Assembly (NCBI GenBank): GCA_937124585.1
Contig: CAKZKT010000098.1
Span: 1 to 55,622 of the forward strand
Length of the DNA stretch: 55,622 bases
From: an uncultured Anaerolineae bacterium
Lineage (GTDB): Bacteria > Chloroflexota > Anaerolineae > CG2-30-64-16
Direction: 5' to 3'
The position numbers were made by a program, and so were the translations under genes. The stretch's first letter is position 1; each line of letters starts with the position of its first letter. The notes under the pieces are model-generated. The model saw only the letters and a list, made by a program, of their open reading frames with translations, searched no databases and was not told the origin of the DNA. This document shows positions 42,261-50,257 of this stretch, in pieces.

Positions 42261-43379
42261 CTATAGCGCACCGGCGAGCAGCCTGGCTTTGCTGTGCATA
42301 TAGTGCAGGAAATTGGCCCAGCTCACATCGGGCGGCACGGTGTGATCTAGGCTCGGGATGAAGCCGCCCTCTTCGATCAGCGGCCGCAAGTCGCGGAGAT
42401 GTGCGTCGATCGCTGCCGGCCCCTCGGCCAGGACGCGTTTGTCTACGCCACCCCACAGCCGCAGGCTTTTGCCGAACTTTTTGCGCAGTCGCACCGGATC
42501 CTGGTCGGCGGCGCGTTCCAATGGCCAGAGGACATCTACGCCCGCGTCCATGAAGAGCGGCACGATCGCCTCGGGGTTGCCGTCGGTGTCAATGGCGACG
42601 TAGCGGCAGCCGTGCGATTTGTAGAATTCGACAACCCGCCGGAGCCGGGGGAAGATGAACGTCTTGTACAGCTTGGGGCTGATCAGCGGGCCGTTCTTCA
42701 TCGAGAGATCTTCGTTGAAGCAAACGTACTCGACTGTGGTCTGTGCCAGGATCGGCCGCGCCGCCTCGATGAGGAAGTCGGCGTGGAACTCCATGATGTC
42801 GTGCACCAGCCTCGGCTGATCGAAGAACGCGTACGAAAGCGGCTCGGTGCCCATCAGGTCGCGCGCGAACCAGTAGAAGCCCAGGGTGGTGCAGTTCGGC
42901 CCGAAGATCAACGGGTGCTGTCGCGTCTGCCAGCCGGCCACGCGCGTCACCGACCAGTTGGGCTCGTACCGTTCCGGGCCGAGGCGCAGTCGGTGCTTGT
43001 AAGCCTGCCAGCTCGCCATATCGGTCACCGGGAAGCCGATGTAGGTGTCCATGGACATGCGGCCGCCGCGCACGGTGCCCTCCTTCAGCGCCCGACGGGT
43101 GCGGCCCCAGTTGTCCCGGAAGGTGACGGTGCGTTCGTCCTCGGCGAGGGTCTCTGTCTCGAAGGGAGGGAGCGGATCACCGCGGAAGCGGATAAACTCC
43201 CGGGGATCCATCCCCAGCGCAGCCTCGCCGGAGAACCAATCCCAGTGATAGAGGGTGGGGTCGAGTCCTTCGGCCTCCCAGCGATCCCGTGTTTGCGGCC
43301 AGACGCCCAGCTCCCAGTTGGGCACGCGATCCACGGGCCGGTATTCCATGACGGCGAGAAAGCGTTCGCGGTGGTTCAT
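42261..43379 (-). CDS. Uroporphyrinogen decarboxylase (URO-D) family protein
   Basis: 372 residues, starting MNHRERFLAVMEYRPVDRVP, the usual beginning of this barrel family. Includes FGPNCTTLGFYWFARDLMGTE, VCFNEDLSMKNGPLISPKLY, YVAIDTDGNPEAIVPLFMDAG and WGGVDKRVLAEGP. Such members outside the heme cluster are thought to be MtaA/CmuA-like methyltransferases or other barrel enzymes, not heme enzymes. The gene lies 20 bases downstream of a Gfo/Idh dehydrogenase, so the pair is probably cotranscribed with a sugar-related role. Substrate unknown. Confidence 0.85.
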   Translation of the reverse strand: MNHRERFLAVMEYRPVDRVPNWELGVWPQTRDRWEAEGLDPTLYHWDWFSGEAALGMDPREFIRFRGDPLPPFETETLAEDERTVTFRDNWGRTRRALKEGTVRGGRMSMDTYIGFPVTDMASWQAYKHRLRLGPERYEPNWSVTRVAGWQTRQHPLIFGPNCTTLGFYWFARDLMGTEPLSYAFFDQPRLVHDIMEFHADFLIEAARPILAQTTVEYVCFNEDLSMKNGPLISPKLYKTFIFPRLRRVVEFYKSHGCRYVAIDTDGNPEAIVPLFMDAGVDVLWPLERAADQDPVRLRKKFGKSLRLWGGVDKRVLAEGPAAIDAHLRDLRPLIEEGGFIPSLDHTVPPDVSWANFLHYMHSKARLLAGAL

Positions 43380-43399
43380 GGCAGGGCCAGGGGTGCCGA

Positions 43400-44458
43400 T
43401 TACACCGATGCAATCGCCGGATCATCCAGCCGCACGCGACGGCCTTCGCGCGCCGAGACATAGGTAGCCAGCACCATGCGCAACGCGGTGCGGCCCTCTT
43501 CGGCTGTGGCGATGGGGCCGGTCCGGCCATGGCAGAAATCGGAGAGCGATTTGGCGAGCGCGACGATGCGCGTGCCGTGGCTGGTCGGGCTGGGGATGGC
43601 GCTCGGCGTCCAATCTTTTTTGTCGAGCGTATACCATTTCTGGCCCACGGCGCCAGCCGGTCGGGGCACGTTGCAGCTCGGCACATCGCCGTAGTTCTGG
43701 ATGATGCTGCCTCGCTCGCCGATCACCTCGACCGTGTTTTCGGCGGCAACACAAGTGAAGGAGCAGACCACTTCGGCCAGTGTCCCATCGGCATAGCGGA
43801 AGATGGCAATGCCGTTGTCGTTTGGCGCCAGTGGGTTCAGCAGCGAGGAGATCTCGGCGGTCACCGTTTCCGGCTCGCCGAGCAACCAGAGGATAAAATC
43901 CACGGGATGCGCCGCATCGTCGGCCCAGATGTCGCGATTCAGCTCAGGGCTGAAATGCCACATGCTGGGGATGTCCCAAAGTTGTGTGGGCAGCCCATGG
44001 CGGCGCCGTACCATGAAGATTTTGCCGAGCGCGCCGCTTGCGATGAGTTGCTTGATCTCGATGTTCTGCGGGTCGACGCGCATCTGCCAGGCCAGCGTGA
44101 ACGGCACAGCATGGCGTTCGACCGCCGCGACGATGCGGTCGGCTTGGGACATGGTGAGCGCCAGCGGCTTCTGCAGGACGATCATCTTGCCCGCGACGGC
44201 CGCCTTTTCGACTACGTCGGCGTGCATCGAAGTCTCGACGCCGATCACCACTGCCGGCATGTCGGGCCGGGCCAGGAATGCGTCCAGGTCGGCGTAGCCT
44301 TGCATGCCGAAGTTGTCGCAGTTTTTCTGCAGCCGGGCAGCGTCGTGATCCCAGCCGGCGACGAGGTTGATCTCCAGCGCCGGGTTCTGTTTCCATTGGG
44401 TGCAATACATGCCCACGTGGCCGTGCGCGAAGCCGAGGATACCGATATTGATGGTCAT
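43400..44458 (-). CDS. Gfo/Idh/MocA family oxidoreductase
   Basis: 352 residues from ATG 44458 (GGAG nine bases upstream); an in-frame extension to 44569 runs through the promoter region. Rossmann start MTINIGILGFAHGHVGMY, then the family's EKP motif as Q-K-P (VLQKPLALTMSQAD), and the C-terminal domain with DDAAHPVDFILWLLGEPE, where the catalytic His-Asp lies. The Glu-to-Gln change in EKP occurs in some members. Probably NAD(P)-dependent oxidation of a sugar, inositol or derivative. Confidence 0.9.
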   Translation of the reverse strand: MTINIGILGFAHGHVGMYCTQWKQNPALEINLVAGWDHDAARLQKNCDNFGMQGYADLDAFLARPDMPAVVIGVETSMHADVVEKAAVAGKMIVLQKPLALTMSQADRIVAAVERHAVPFTLAWQMRVDPQNIEIKQLIASGALGKIFMVRRRHGLPTQLWDIPSMWHFSPELNRDIWADDAAHPVDFILWLLGEPETVTAEISSLLNPLAPNDNGIAIFRYADGTLAEVVCSFTCVAAENTVEVIGERGSIIQNYGDVPSCNVPRPAGAVGQKWYTLDKKDWTPSAIPSPTSHGTRIVALAKSLSDFCHGRTGPIATAEEGRTALRMVLATYVSAREGRRVRLDDPAIASV

Positions 44459-44470
44459 GATGTTTGCTCC

Positions 44471-44502
44471 GTGAAATGTGAGGCGTGAAACGTGCCGATG
44501 TC
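44471..44502. repeat. Degenerate family C repeat words in an intergenic region
   Basis: GTGAAATGTGAGGCGTGAAACG carries two related 8-10 bp words (GTGAAATG, GCGTGAAACG) matching words in the tracts at 10530-10725 (reverse strand) and 15985-16040. Confidence 0.4.
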
Positions 44503-44519
44503 TATGGTCTGTTGGCCGC

Positions 44520-44525
44520 ATTATA
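44520..44525 (-). promoter_or_regulatory. Possible -10 box for the Gfo/Idh gene
   Basis: TATAAT on the minus strand about 62 bases before the ATG at 44458; no good -35 partner is seen at the usual distance. Confidence 0.35.
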
Positions 44526-44599
44526 CTACAAGGTGCCAGAATGGGTGCATCGGAATCATCGCGATCCACATGCGTAAATCGTCCGATTTGCCGCGTGTG

Positions 44600-44608
44600 T
44601 GGTATGAT
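44600..44608 (+). promoter_or_regulatory. Possible extended -10 promoter for the SDR gene
   Basis: TGGTATGAT fits an extended -10 (TGn plus TATAAT-like hexamer), about 78 bases before the SDR start. No clear -35. Confidence 0.4.
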
Positions 44609-44685
44609 ATTGTCCCGGCATTTTGTTCGGGCAGTGGTTCAGGGTGAAGCGGCCGGCTGCCCATCATTGCTACGGAGGATGACTC

Positions 44686-45480
44686 ATGTATATTGTGAAA
44701 CGTTTCGAGGAGCGGGTGGTAGTCGTCACGGGCGGCGCGAAGGGAATCGGCCGGGCGTGTTGTCTGCGTTTCGCCGAGGAAGGCGCCAAAGTGGCGGTCT
44801 TGGATCTGGCTATGGAGCAGGCCGCTCAGGTTGCGGCCGAGTGCGAACGGCTGAGCGGTCGGCCTGCACTGGCGTGCCATTGCAACGTGGCCGACCCGGC
44901 CAGCGTGGACGCGGCGTTCAAGACGGTTGTGGAGGCCTGGGGCAGCCTCGATGTGGTGGTGGCATCGGCCGGCATCTATTCGGGCCAGCCATTGATCGAG
45001 GTGCCGCTCGCGGCCTGGCAGAAGGTCATTGACGTGGATCTGACCGGCGTCTTTCTGACGAACAAGGCTGCGGCGACGATCATGATGAATCAGCATTGCG
45101 GCGCTGCGATCATCAACATCTCCTCGATGGCGGGGAAGACCTCCTGGCCGGCGAGCGCCCAGTACAGCGCGGCCAAAGCCGGTGTGATCGGCCTGACACG
45201 CAGCGTCGCGATGGAGCTGGCGCCCTATGGCATCACCGTGAACGCGGTCTGCCCCGGCAATACCATGACCGAGATGGTCGAAGGTGTGGCCGAGACAATC
45301 GCCGCGCGCGAAGGCATCTCGGCCGACGAATGGCTTCGACGCCGCGCCCAGGATTGCCCGATGAAGCGTTTTGCCTCGCCGGAGGAGATCGCCGGTGTCG
45401 TCGCCTTCCTGGCCTCTCCCGATGCGGCCTATATCACCGGCCAGGCGATCGAAGTAGATGGGGGGATGGTGATGACGTGA
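44686..45480 (+). CDS. Short-chain dehydrogenase/reductase (SDR)
   Basis: 264 residues, ATG 44686 after ACGGAGGATGACTC. Classical SDR: cofactor motif TGGAKGIGRA, the NAG-type motif as ASAGI, catalytic Ser in INISSMAGK, and Y160-x3-K164 (YSAAK). C-terminal ITGQAIEVDGGMVMT is typical. A cofactor-site Asp (VLDLA) suggests NAD. First gene of the plus-strand sugar island; likely oxidises a polyol or sugar acid. Confidence 0.92.
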   Translation: MYIVKRFEERVVVVTGGAKGIGRACCLRFAEEGAKVAVLDLAMEQAAQVAAECERLSGRPALACHCNVADPASVDAAFKTVVEAWGSLDVVVASAGIYSGQPLIEVPLAAWQKVIDVDLTGVFLTNKAAATIMMNQHCGAAIINISSMAGKTSWPASAQYSAAKAGVIGLTRSVAMELAPYGITVNAVCPGNTMTEMVEGVAETIAAREGISADEWLRRRAQDCPMKRFASPEEIAGVVAFLASPDAAYITGQAIEVDGGMVMT

Positions 45481-45481
45481 A

Positions 45482-45560
45482 ACGCGCGCCGTCAGACGTC
45501 AAACTCAACAGGGTCGTGCCGACGGCTCATGGACGCATGACGCGTGATACCACAGGGCAC
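45482..45560. repeat. Degenerate family C repeat words in an intergenic region
   Basis: CGTCAGACGTCAAAC and CATGGACGCATGACGCGTGA, part of the gap between the SDR and isomerase genes, share words with the tract at 10530-10725. No gene is seen in this 94-bp gap. Confidence 0.4.
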
Positions 45561-45574
45561 CCAGGAGCGCTGCC

Positions 45575-46378
45575 ATGGAACTCACCGGCTATGTGGATTT
45601 TTGGTTTCGTGATCTGCCCATCGTCGAGCGGATTCAGCATTTTGAGCGATTGGGCATCCGTCGGCTGGATGTATGGCTCTGGCGCGAGCGGCCGATGGCC
45701 GAGATCTACGCCGAGTGCAAAGCGCGCGGCATGATCATCAACTCGACTTTCGATGGCGAATGCGGCAACCTGGTGGACGCCACCGATCACGACCGGGTGC
45801 TGCGCGCCTGGAACGAATCGCTCGAAATGGCGGTTCGCTACGAAATTCCTCATCTGTTCATTTTCTCCAATCAGATAGAGGTCACGCCGCGGGGAGAGTG
45901 GGTACAGCGTCTGAATCGCGACTACACGCCGGCCGAGATGTACGCCAACTTGCTGGATGGCGTGGAGAAGGTGATGAAGCTGGTCAAGCAGACCACCGTG
46001 CAGCTCTGGTTCGAGGCGTTGAACACGTTCCACATCCACGGCGGCGTCTTCGTCTGTACGCACGATCTGGCCGCCGATGTCGTGCGGCGTTTCGATGACC
46101 CGCAGCTGCGGTTATCGTTCGACTGCTATCACCAGCAGCGCACCGCGGGCAACCTGATCTGGGGCATGGAGCAGTACTTCGGCCTCTATCCCACCTTCCA
46201 CATCGGCGACTGTCCGACGCGGCAGGAGCCGGGCACCGGTGAGATCAACTTCACCAACATCTCGAAGAAGCTGGATGAACTGGGCTACGACGGCCTGATC
46301 GGCATGGAGTGCTACCCGAGCACGACGGAGGAAGAGGCGCTGGCACGGATCCGGAGCTACTTCCCGCGGGCGAGGTAG
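45575..46378 (+). CDS. Hydroxypyruvate isomerase-like sugar isomerase/epimerase
   Basis: 267 residues, ATG 45575 with AGGAG upstream. TIM-barrel of the Hyi/IolE type: metal and catalytic regions LWFEALNTFH, LSFDCYHQQRTAGNL and the highly characteristic IGDCPTRQEPGTGEINF, then LGYDGLIGMECYPS. Hyi converts hydroxypyruvate and tartronate semialdehyde; relatives act on ketoses. With the kinase and aldolases downstream it may isomerise an aldose or keto-sugar before phosphorylation. Confidence 0.87.
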   Translation: MELTGYVDFWFRDLPIVERIQHFERLGIRRLDVWLWRERPMAEIYAECKARGMIINSTFDGECGNLVDATDHDRVLRAWNESLEMAVRYEIPHLFIFSNQIEVTPRGEWVQRLNRDYTPAEMYANLLDGVEKVMKLVKQTTVQLWFEALNTFHIHGGVFVCTHDLAADVVRRFDDPQLRLSFDCYHQQRTAGNLIWGMEQYFGLYPTFHIGDCPTRQEPGTGEINFTNISKKLDELGYDGLIGMECYPSTTEEEALARIRSYFPRAR

Positions 46379-46458
46379 GTAGACAAGGAGACAAGGAGAC
46401 AAGGAAACAAGTCCCCTTGTCTACCTGTCTACCTGTCTACTTGTCTACTTGTCTACTT
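46379..46458. repeat. Inverted arrays of an 8-bp unit (family A)
   Basis: Starts right after the isomerase stop. Left arm: four units GTAGACAA, GGAGACAA, GGAGACAA, GGAAACAA. Right arm: five units in reverse orientation (revcomp GTAGACAA or GTAGACAG). The arms can pair imperfectly around TCCC. It is not a CRISPR (no spacers) nor a normal terminator (no T run). Confidence 0.85.
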
Positions 46459-46481
46459 CCCCCTAACCACGAGAGAACAAC

Positions 46482-47255
46482 ATGAACAAAACTCGACGAC
46501 TCAATCGTATTCTTGGCCCTGATGGGCGGACGCTCATTGTGGCGATGGATCATGGCGCGATCCAGGGGCCGGCCGGGCTGGAACGGCCGGGCGAGGTGAT
46601 CCGGCAGGTGATCGCCGGCGGCGCGGATGCTATCCTGACGACCTACGGCATTGCCCGGGCTTTCGGCAAGGAGCTGGCGCCGGTCGGCCTGATCCTGCGC
46701 ACCGACGGCGGCGCGAGCACTATCGGCCCAGACGTCAGCGAAAGCTCCGGGCTGTACACCGTGGAGGATGCCCTGCGCCTGGCCGCGGATGGCGTGGTCG
46801 CCAACGCGGGGCCTGGACATCGCAACGAGGTGCGGCACATGGAATGGCTGTCCGAGCTGGCCTCTGATTGCGACGAGTGGGGCGTGGTGCTGGTGGCCGA
46901 GATGGTGCCCGGCGGCTTCGACAGCGGGCCGGAGTTCCGCACCCTGGCGAACCATCAGCTTGCCGCGCGCTTCGGCTCGGAGTACGGCGCTGATCTGCTC
47001 AAGACGCCCTACTGTGATCGCTTCGAGGAGGTCGTGCGCTCCTGTTTCACCCCCATCGTCGTGCCCGGCGGCAGCAAGATGACCGCAAAGCAACTCCTCA
47101 CGATGGTTTACAACGCCATGCGTGCCGGCGCGATCGGTTGCGCGGTGGGCCGCAACATCTGGGGTGCGGCCGATCCGACGAAGATGACCGCGGCTCTGGC
47201 CGCCATCATCCACGGCGCTGCCGGTGTGGATGAGGCGATGCGGATGTTGGAGTGA
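46482..47255 (+). CDS. Class I aldolase of the DhnA/LsrF/FbaB family (copy 1)
   Basis: 257 residues. N terminus RTLIVAMDHGAIQGPAGL is the family's substrate-loop motif; [14 protein letters not shown], then the Schiff-base Lys predicted at K174 in GADLLKTPY, and a phosphate-binding PGGSKM and GAIGCAVGRNIW at the end. Enzymes of this family cleave or form sugar phosphates (fructose-bisphosphate, LsrF substrate, DhnA products). The C terminus follows family length. Next to an FGGY kinase it likely cleaves the kinase product. Confidence 0.88.
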   Translation: MNKTRRLNRILGPDGRTLIVAMDHGAIQGPAGLERPGEVIRQVIAGGADAILTTYGIARAFGKELAPVGLILRTDGGASTIGPDVSESSGLYTVEDALRLAADGVVANAGPGHRNEVRHMEWLSELASDCDEWGVVLVAEMVPGGFDSGPEFRTLANHQLAARFGSEYGADLLKTPYCDRFEEVVRSCFTPIVVPGGSKMTAKQLLTMVYNAMRAGAIGCAVGRNIWGAADPTKMTAALAAIIHGAAGVDEAMRMLE

Positions 47256-47279
47256 GGGGGCTGGCGCAGGGGACTGTGT

Positions 47280-48803
47280 ATGGGAGATGTAGTTCTCGGC
47301 ATTGATATTGGTACGGCCTCGACTAAAGTCATTGCTTTCGACGAGACCGGCATGGAGGTCGCCGCGGCCAGCCGACCCTACGCATTGTTGACGCCGCGGC
47401 CGGGCTGGGTGGAGCAGGATGCCGAAGAGGTGTGGCGCGCGCTGCTGGAGGCACTGCGCGAGATCAGCGATCGTTGTGGCTCTGGATATCGCATCCGTGC
47501 TCTGGCCCTGGCCGCTCAGGCCGGCTCGATCATCCCTGCGGACGAGCGCGGCGATCCTGTCCACCCGATGATCACCTGGCTCGACCGCCGCACCGACGAT
47601 CTGGTGGCGGCCTGGCAGCGCGATGGCACAGCCGAGCGCATTCGCCAGCTCAGCGGTTGGCATCCGTTTCCCGGCTTGCCACTGCCAGTGATTGCCTGGC
47701 TGCGTCGCGAGCGCCCCGACGTCCATGCGGCTGCCCGACGCTACCTGGGGCCGGCCGATTTTTTGATCCATCGCCTGACCGGGCAGTTTGCCACCGACCT
47801 GTCAGCCGCGTGCGAGATGTTGCTGGTGGATGCGCAGACCGGCGAGTGGAGCGTCGAACTGTGCGCCATCGGTGGCGTCGTCCCCGAGATGCAGGCCGCG
47901 CTAGGCTGGGCCGGCCGCCCCCTGGGCCCCATCACCGCAGAGGTGGCTGCGCACACGGGTCTGCTGGCCGACACGCTGGTCGTCGCCGGTGGCGGCGATC
48001 AGCCGTGTGCCTGCCTGGGCATGGGCATGTTCGAGCCCGGCAAAGTGGCGCTCGCTACCGGCACTGCCTGGGTGATTACCGGCGTGACGCTGGATCGCCG
48101 CGTGGAACAGGCGCCGCCAACCATGGATCTCGGTTTTCACGCCGCGCCGCATCGCTGGACGGTCTCCCAGTTTTTGGGCGGGTTCGGCGCCACCGTGGAC
48201 TGGTGGTTGGCGCAGACCTGGCAGCCGCCCGACTTGACCCAGGCACTGCCGGTCAAGGAACTGTATCGTTACTTGAATGCCGGGCTGGCCGACAGCGTGC
48301 CCGGAAGCCACGGCCTCCTCTTCACCCCGCTGAGCGGGCCGTCACAGCTGCCCGGATCGGCCCCAGGCGGGGTTATGGCCGGCCTGCAGCTGGCACATAC
48401 GCGCGCGGACATGGCGCGCGCCATCCTGGAAGGATGTGCTTTTGAGGTGCGCTGGGCGCTCGATCATCTGACGGGCGGGCGCAGGGGCGAGATCACCTCG
48501 GCCCTGCGCGCGACTGAGGTGTGGATTGCAGGCGGCGCGGCTGCCAGCCCCGTCTGGCCGCAGATTCTGGCCGATATCAGTGGCGCGTTGATCGTGCTGG
48601 CCGATTATGCCAACTGGGCCGCGCTGGGCGGCGCGGCGCTTGCGGGCTGGGGCGCCGGTCTTTTCTCGACGCTGGAAGAGGGCATCACCCGACTGCAACC
48701 GCCGGTTCGCCGACTGGCGCCAGACGAAGCACTGGCCGAGCTCTACGCAGAGCGATACGCGGCGTATCGGCGGCTTGCAGAGATCACGCGGGCGGCTCGG
48801 TAA
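47280..48803 (+). CDS. FGGY-family carbohydrate kinase (xylulokinase-like)
   Basis: 507 residues, starting MGDVVLGIDIGTASTKVIAFD (ATP and Mg site, first FGGY motif). DERGDPVHPMITWLDRRTDDL is typical of the sugar-binding half. The C-terminal ATPase part has GGGDQPCACLGMGMFEPGKV, GTAWVITG, and a WIAGGAAASPVWPQILADI motif near the end. Phosphorylates a ketose, polyol or related substrate; specificity unknown. It is flanked by two paralogous aldolase genes. Confidence 0.93.
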   Translation: MGDVVLGIDIGTASTKVIAFDETGMEVAAASRPYALLTPRPGWVEQDAEEVWRALLEALREISDRCGSGYRIRALALAAQAGSIIPADERGDPVHPMITWLDRRTDDLVAAWQRDGTAERIRQLSGWHPFPGLPLPVIAWLRRERPDVHAAARRYLGPADFLIHRLTGQFATDLSAACEMLLVDAQTGEWSVELCAIGGVVPEMQAALGWAGRPLGPITAEVAAHTGLLADTLVVAGGGDQPCACLGMGMFEPGKVALATGTAWVITGVTLDRRVEQAPPTMDLGFHAAPHRWTVSQFLGGFGATVDWWLAQTWQPPDLTQALPVKELYRYLNAGLADSVPGSHGLLFTPLSGPSQLPGSAPGGVMAGLQLAHTRADMARAILEGCAFEVRWALDHLTGGRRGEITSALRATEVWIAGGAAASPVWPQILADISGALIVLADYANWAALGGAALAGWGAGLFSTLEEGITRLQPPVRRLAPDEALAELYAERYAAYRRLAEITRAAR

Positions 48804-48823
48804 CCCGGTAAAGGAGGTCCTCT

Positions 48824-49624
48824 TTGATCAAACGCCGGCTCCGACGCATCTTTCGGCCCGATGGCCATGCGCTGATCGTGGCTTGTGACCACGGCATGAT
48901 CTCCGGCCCAGATCGGGGCATCGAGCGGCTGGAAGAGACACTGGTCCGCGTCATTCGCGGTGGTGCCGATGCGGTGATGGCTAGCTACGGTACCGCCTGT
49001 CGGTTCGAGGATCTATTGGCCGATGTGGGGTTGGTGCTGCGCATAGACGGCGCGGGCACCGTCCTGGGACCGATGGACGGGCCGGGCGCGCAGTTCTACA
49101 CCGTGGAGGATGCACTGCGCCTGGGCGCCGATGCGCTCTGCGTGACCGCCTTTCCCGGAGCGCGTCACGAGGAGGCCACTCTGGAGGTGCTGGCCCGCGT
49201 GATCCGCCAGGCCCATGCCTGGGGTTTGCCGGTTATGGCCGAGATGGTGCCGGGCGGCTTCGACAGCGGGCCAGAATTTCGCACGCTGCGCAGCGTCAGT
49301 GTGGCGGCGCGCGTGGCGGCCGAGCTGGGCGCGGACTGGGTCAAGACCTCCTACGTGCCCGGCTTCGAGCAGGTGATCGCGACATGCTACGTGCCTGTCG
49401 TCGTGCTCGGCGGCCCGGCGCAGGCTGAACCACGGACAACTTTGGAGATGGTGCGCGCAGCGATGGACGCCGGCGCAGCCGGGGCAACGGTGGGTCGCAA
49501 CATCTGGAAAGCCGACGATCCGGCAGGCATGACGGCGGCGCTCGCCGCGCTCATCCACGAAAATGCAACCGTAGACGCCGCGCTGGCGCGACTGGGAAAG
49601 GCGCCGGAGACCGCGGATGTCTGA
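48824..49624 (+). CDS. Class I aldolase of the DhnA/LsrF/FbaB family (copy 2)
   Basis: 266 residues from TTG 48824 with AAAGGAGG seven bases upstream. Collinear with the copy at 46482: [15 protein letters not shown], the shared [17 protein letters not shown], Schiff-base Lys again at K174 (GADWVKTSY), LGGPAQAEP and [12 protein letters not shown]. The first copy has PGGSKM where this has LGGPAQ, so phosphate or substrate handling may differ. Its stop overlaps the start of the HAD pseudogene by 8 bp. Confidence 0.88.
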   Translation: MIKRRLRRIFRPDGHALIVACDHGMISGPDRGIERLEETLVRVIRGGADAVMASYGTACRFEDLLADVGLVLRIDGAGTVLGPMDGPGAQFYTVEDALRLGADALCVTAFPGARHEEATLEVLARVIRQAHAWGLPVMAEMVPGGFDSGPEFRTLRSVSVAARVAAELGADWVKTSYVPGFEQVIATCYVPVVVLGGPAQAEPRTTLEMVRAAMDAGAAGATVGRNIWKADDPAGMTAALAALIHENATVDAALARLGKAPETADV

Positions 49625-50199
49625 CGCGGTCGCCCTCCTCCGTCCCATTCGCGCGCTCATCAGTGACCTGGACGGTACGCTGATCGCGGGCAGCCGCCCA
49701 CAGCCCGGCCTGCTTCCCTTTCTGGCATTGCTTCGGCGTCGGCGCGTGGCGCTGACGATCGTTACTAACAACACGGTGCGCACGCCAGAGCAGTATGCCC
49801 GGAAACTGATGTGCCTCGGCGCAACTATCGGCCCGGAGCAGGTGATCACCGCGGCACAGGCTACCGCTGCCTATCTCCCGGCCGAACTGCCTGCCGGCGC
49901 GCCGGTCTTCGTGGTCGGTGAGCATGGGCTGCGCAGCGTACTGGCCGAAGCAGGCTTCACGCTGGTGGACGACAGCGCCGGCCCTGCAGCCGCCGTGGTC
50001 GTGGGCGGCGATCGCACCGTGACGTACGAGAAGTTGAAGCATGCCATTCGCCACGTCCGTCACGGCGCGCGTTTCATCGGATCAAACCCCGACCTGCTGG
50101 TGCCCACAGAACATCGCCGCAATCCAGGCAAAAGAGATCACGCCCGATCTCGTGGTGAGAAGCCTGGATGAACTTGCCGCCTGTTGGGCCGAGGCGTGA
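49617..50199 (+). pseudogene. NagD-like HAD phosphatase pseudogene (internal deletion with frame change)
   Basis: Frame 1 starts at ATG 49617 with the HAD motif I SDLDGTLIAG (D17, D19), VTNNTVRTPEQYA (motif II) and VGGDRTVTYEKLKHAI, then GSNPDLLVPTE. NagD relatives of about 260-275 residues continue with motif III (K-P) and motif IV (GD-D). Here the frame instead runs into unrelated residues and stops at 50171. In the +1 frame from 50110 to 50199 there is a typical family C terminus, PDLVVRSLDELAACW. So roughly 70-80 residues with motifs III and IV are deleted and the frame is shifted. A functional protein is unlikely. Confidence 0.8.
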
Positions 50200-50257
50200 A
50201 TCCTCGAGATGTAACACGGCGATGAACCGCCGGCCGCCGCCAGCCCGGCGGCCTCGA

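Noticed and set aside
42261-43379. Heme biosynthesis hemE
   Set aside because: The sequence is a divergent URO-D family member in a sugar-related pair, with no other heme genes nearby.
46379-46458. CRISPR array
   Set aside because: Units are 8 bp, directly joined, and there are no spacers or cas genes.
46379-46458. Rho-independent terminator
   Set aside because: The arms pair imperfectly and no T run follows.
46482-49624. Autoinducer-2 (Lsr) uptake and processing operon
   Set aside because: A kinase and LsrF-type aldolases are present, but no LsrACDB transporter, LsrR or LsrG is seen, and the isomerase and dehydrogenases do not fit.
49617-50199. Programmed frameshift in the HAD gene
   Set aside because: Besides the frame change, about 70-80 residues with two catalytic motifs are missing, so a deletion is the simpler explanation.
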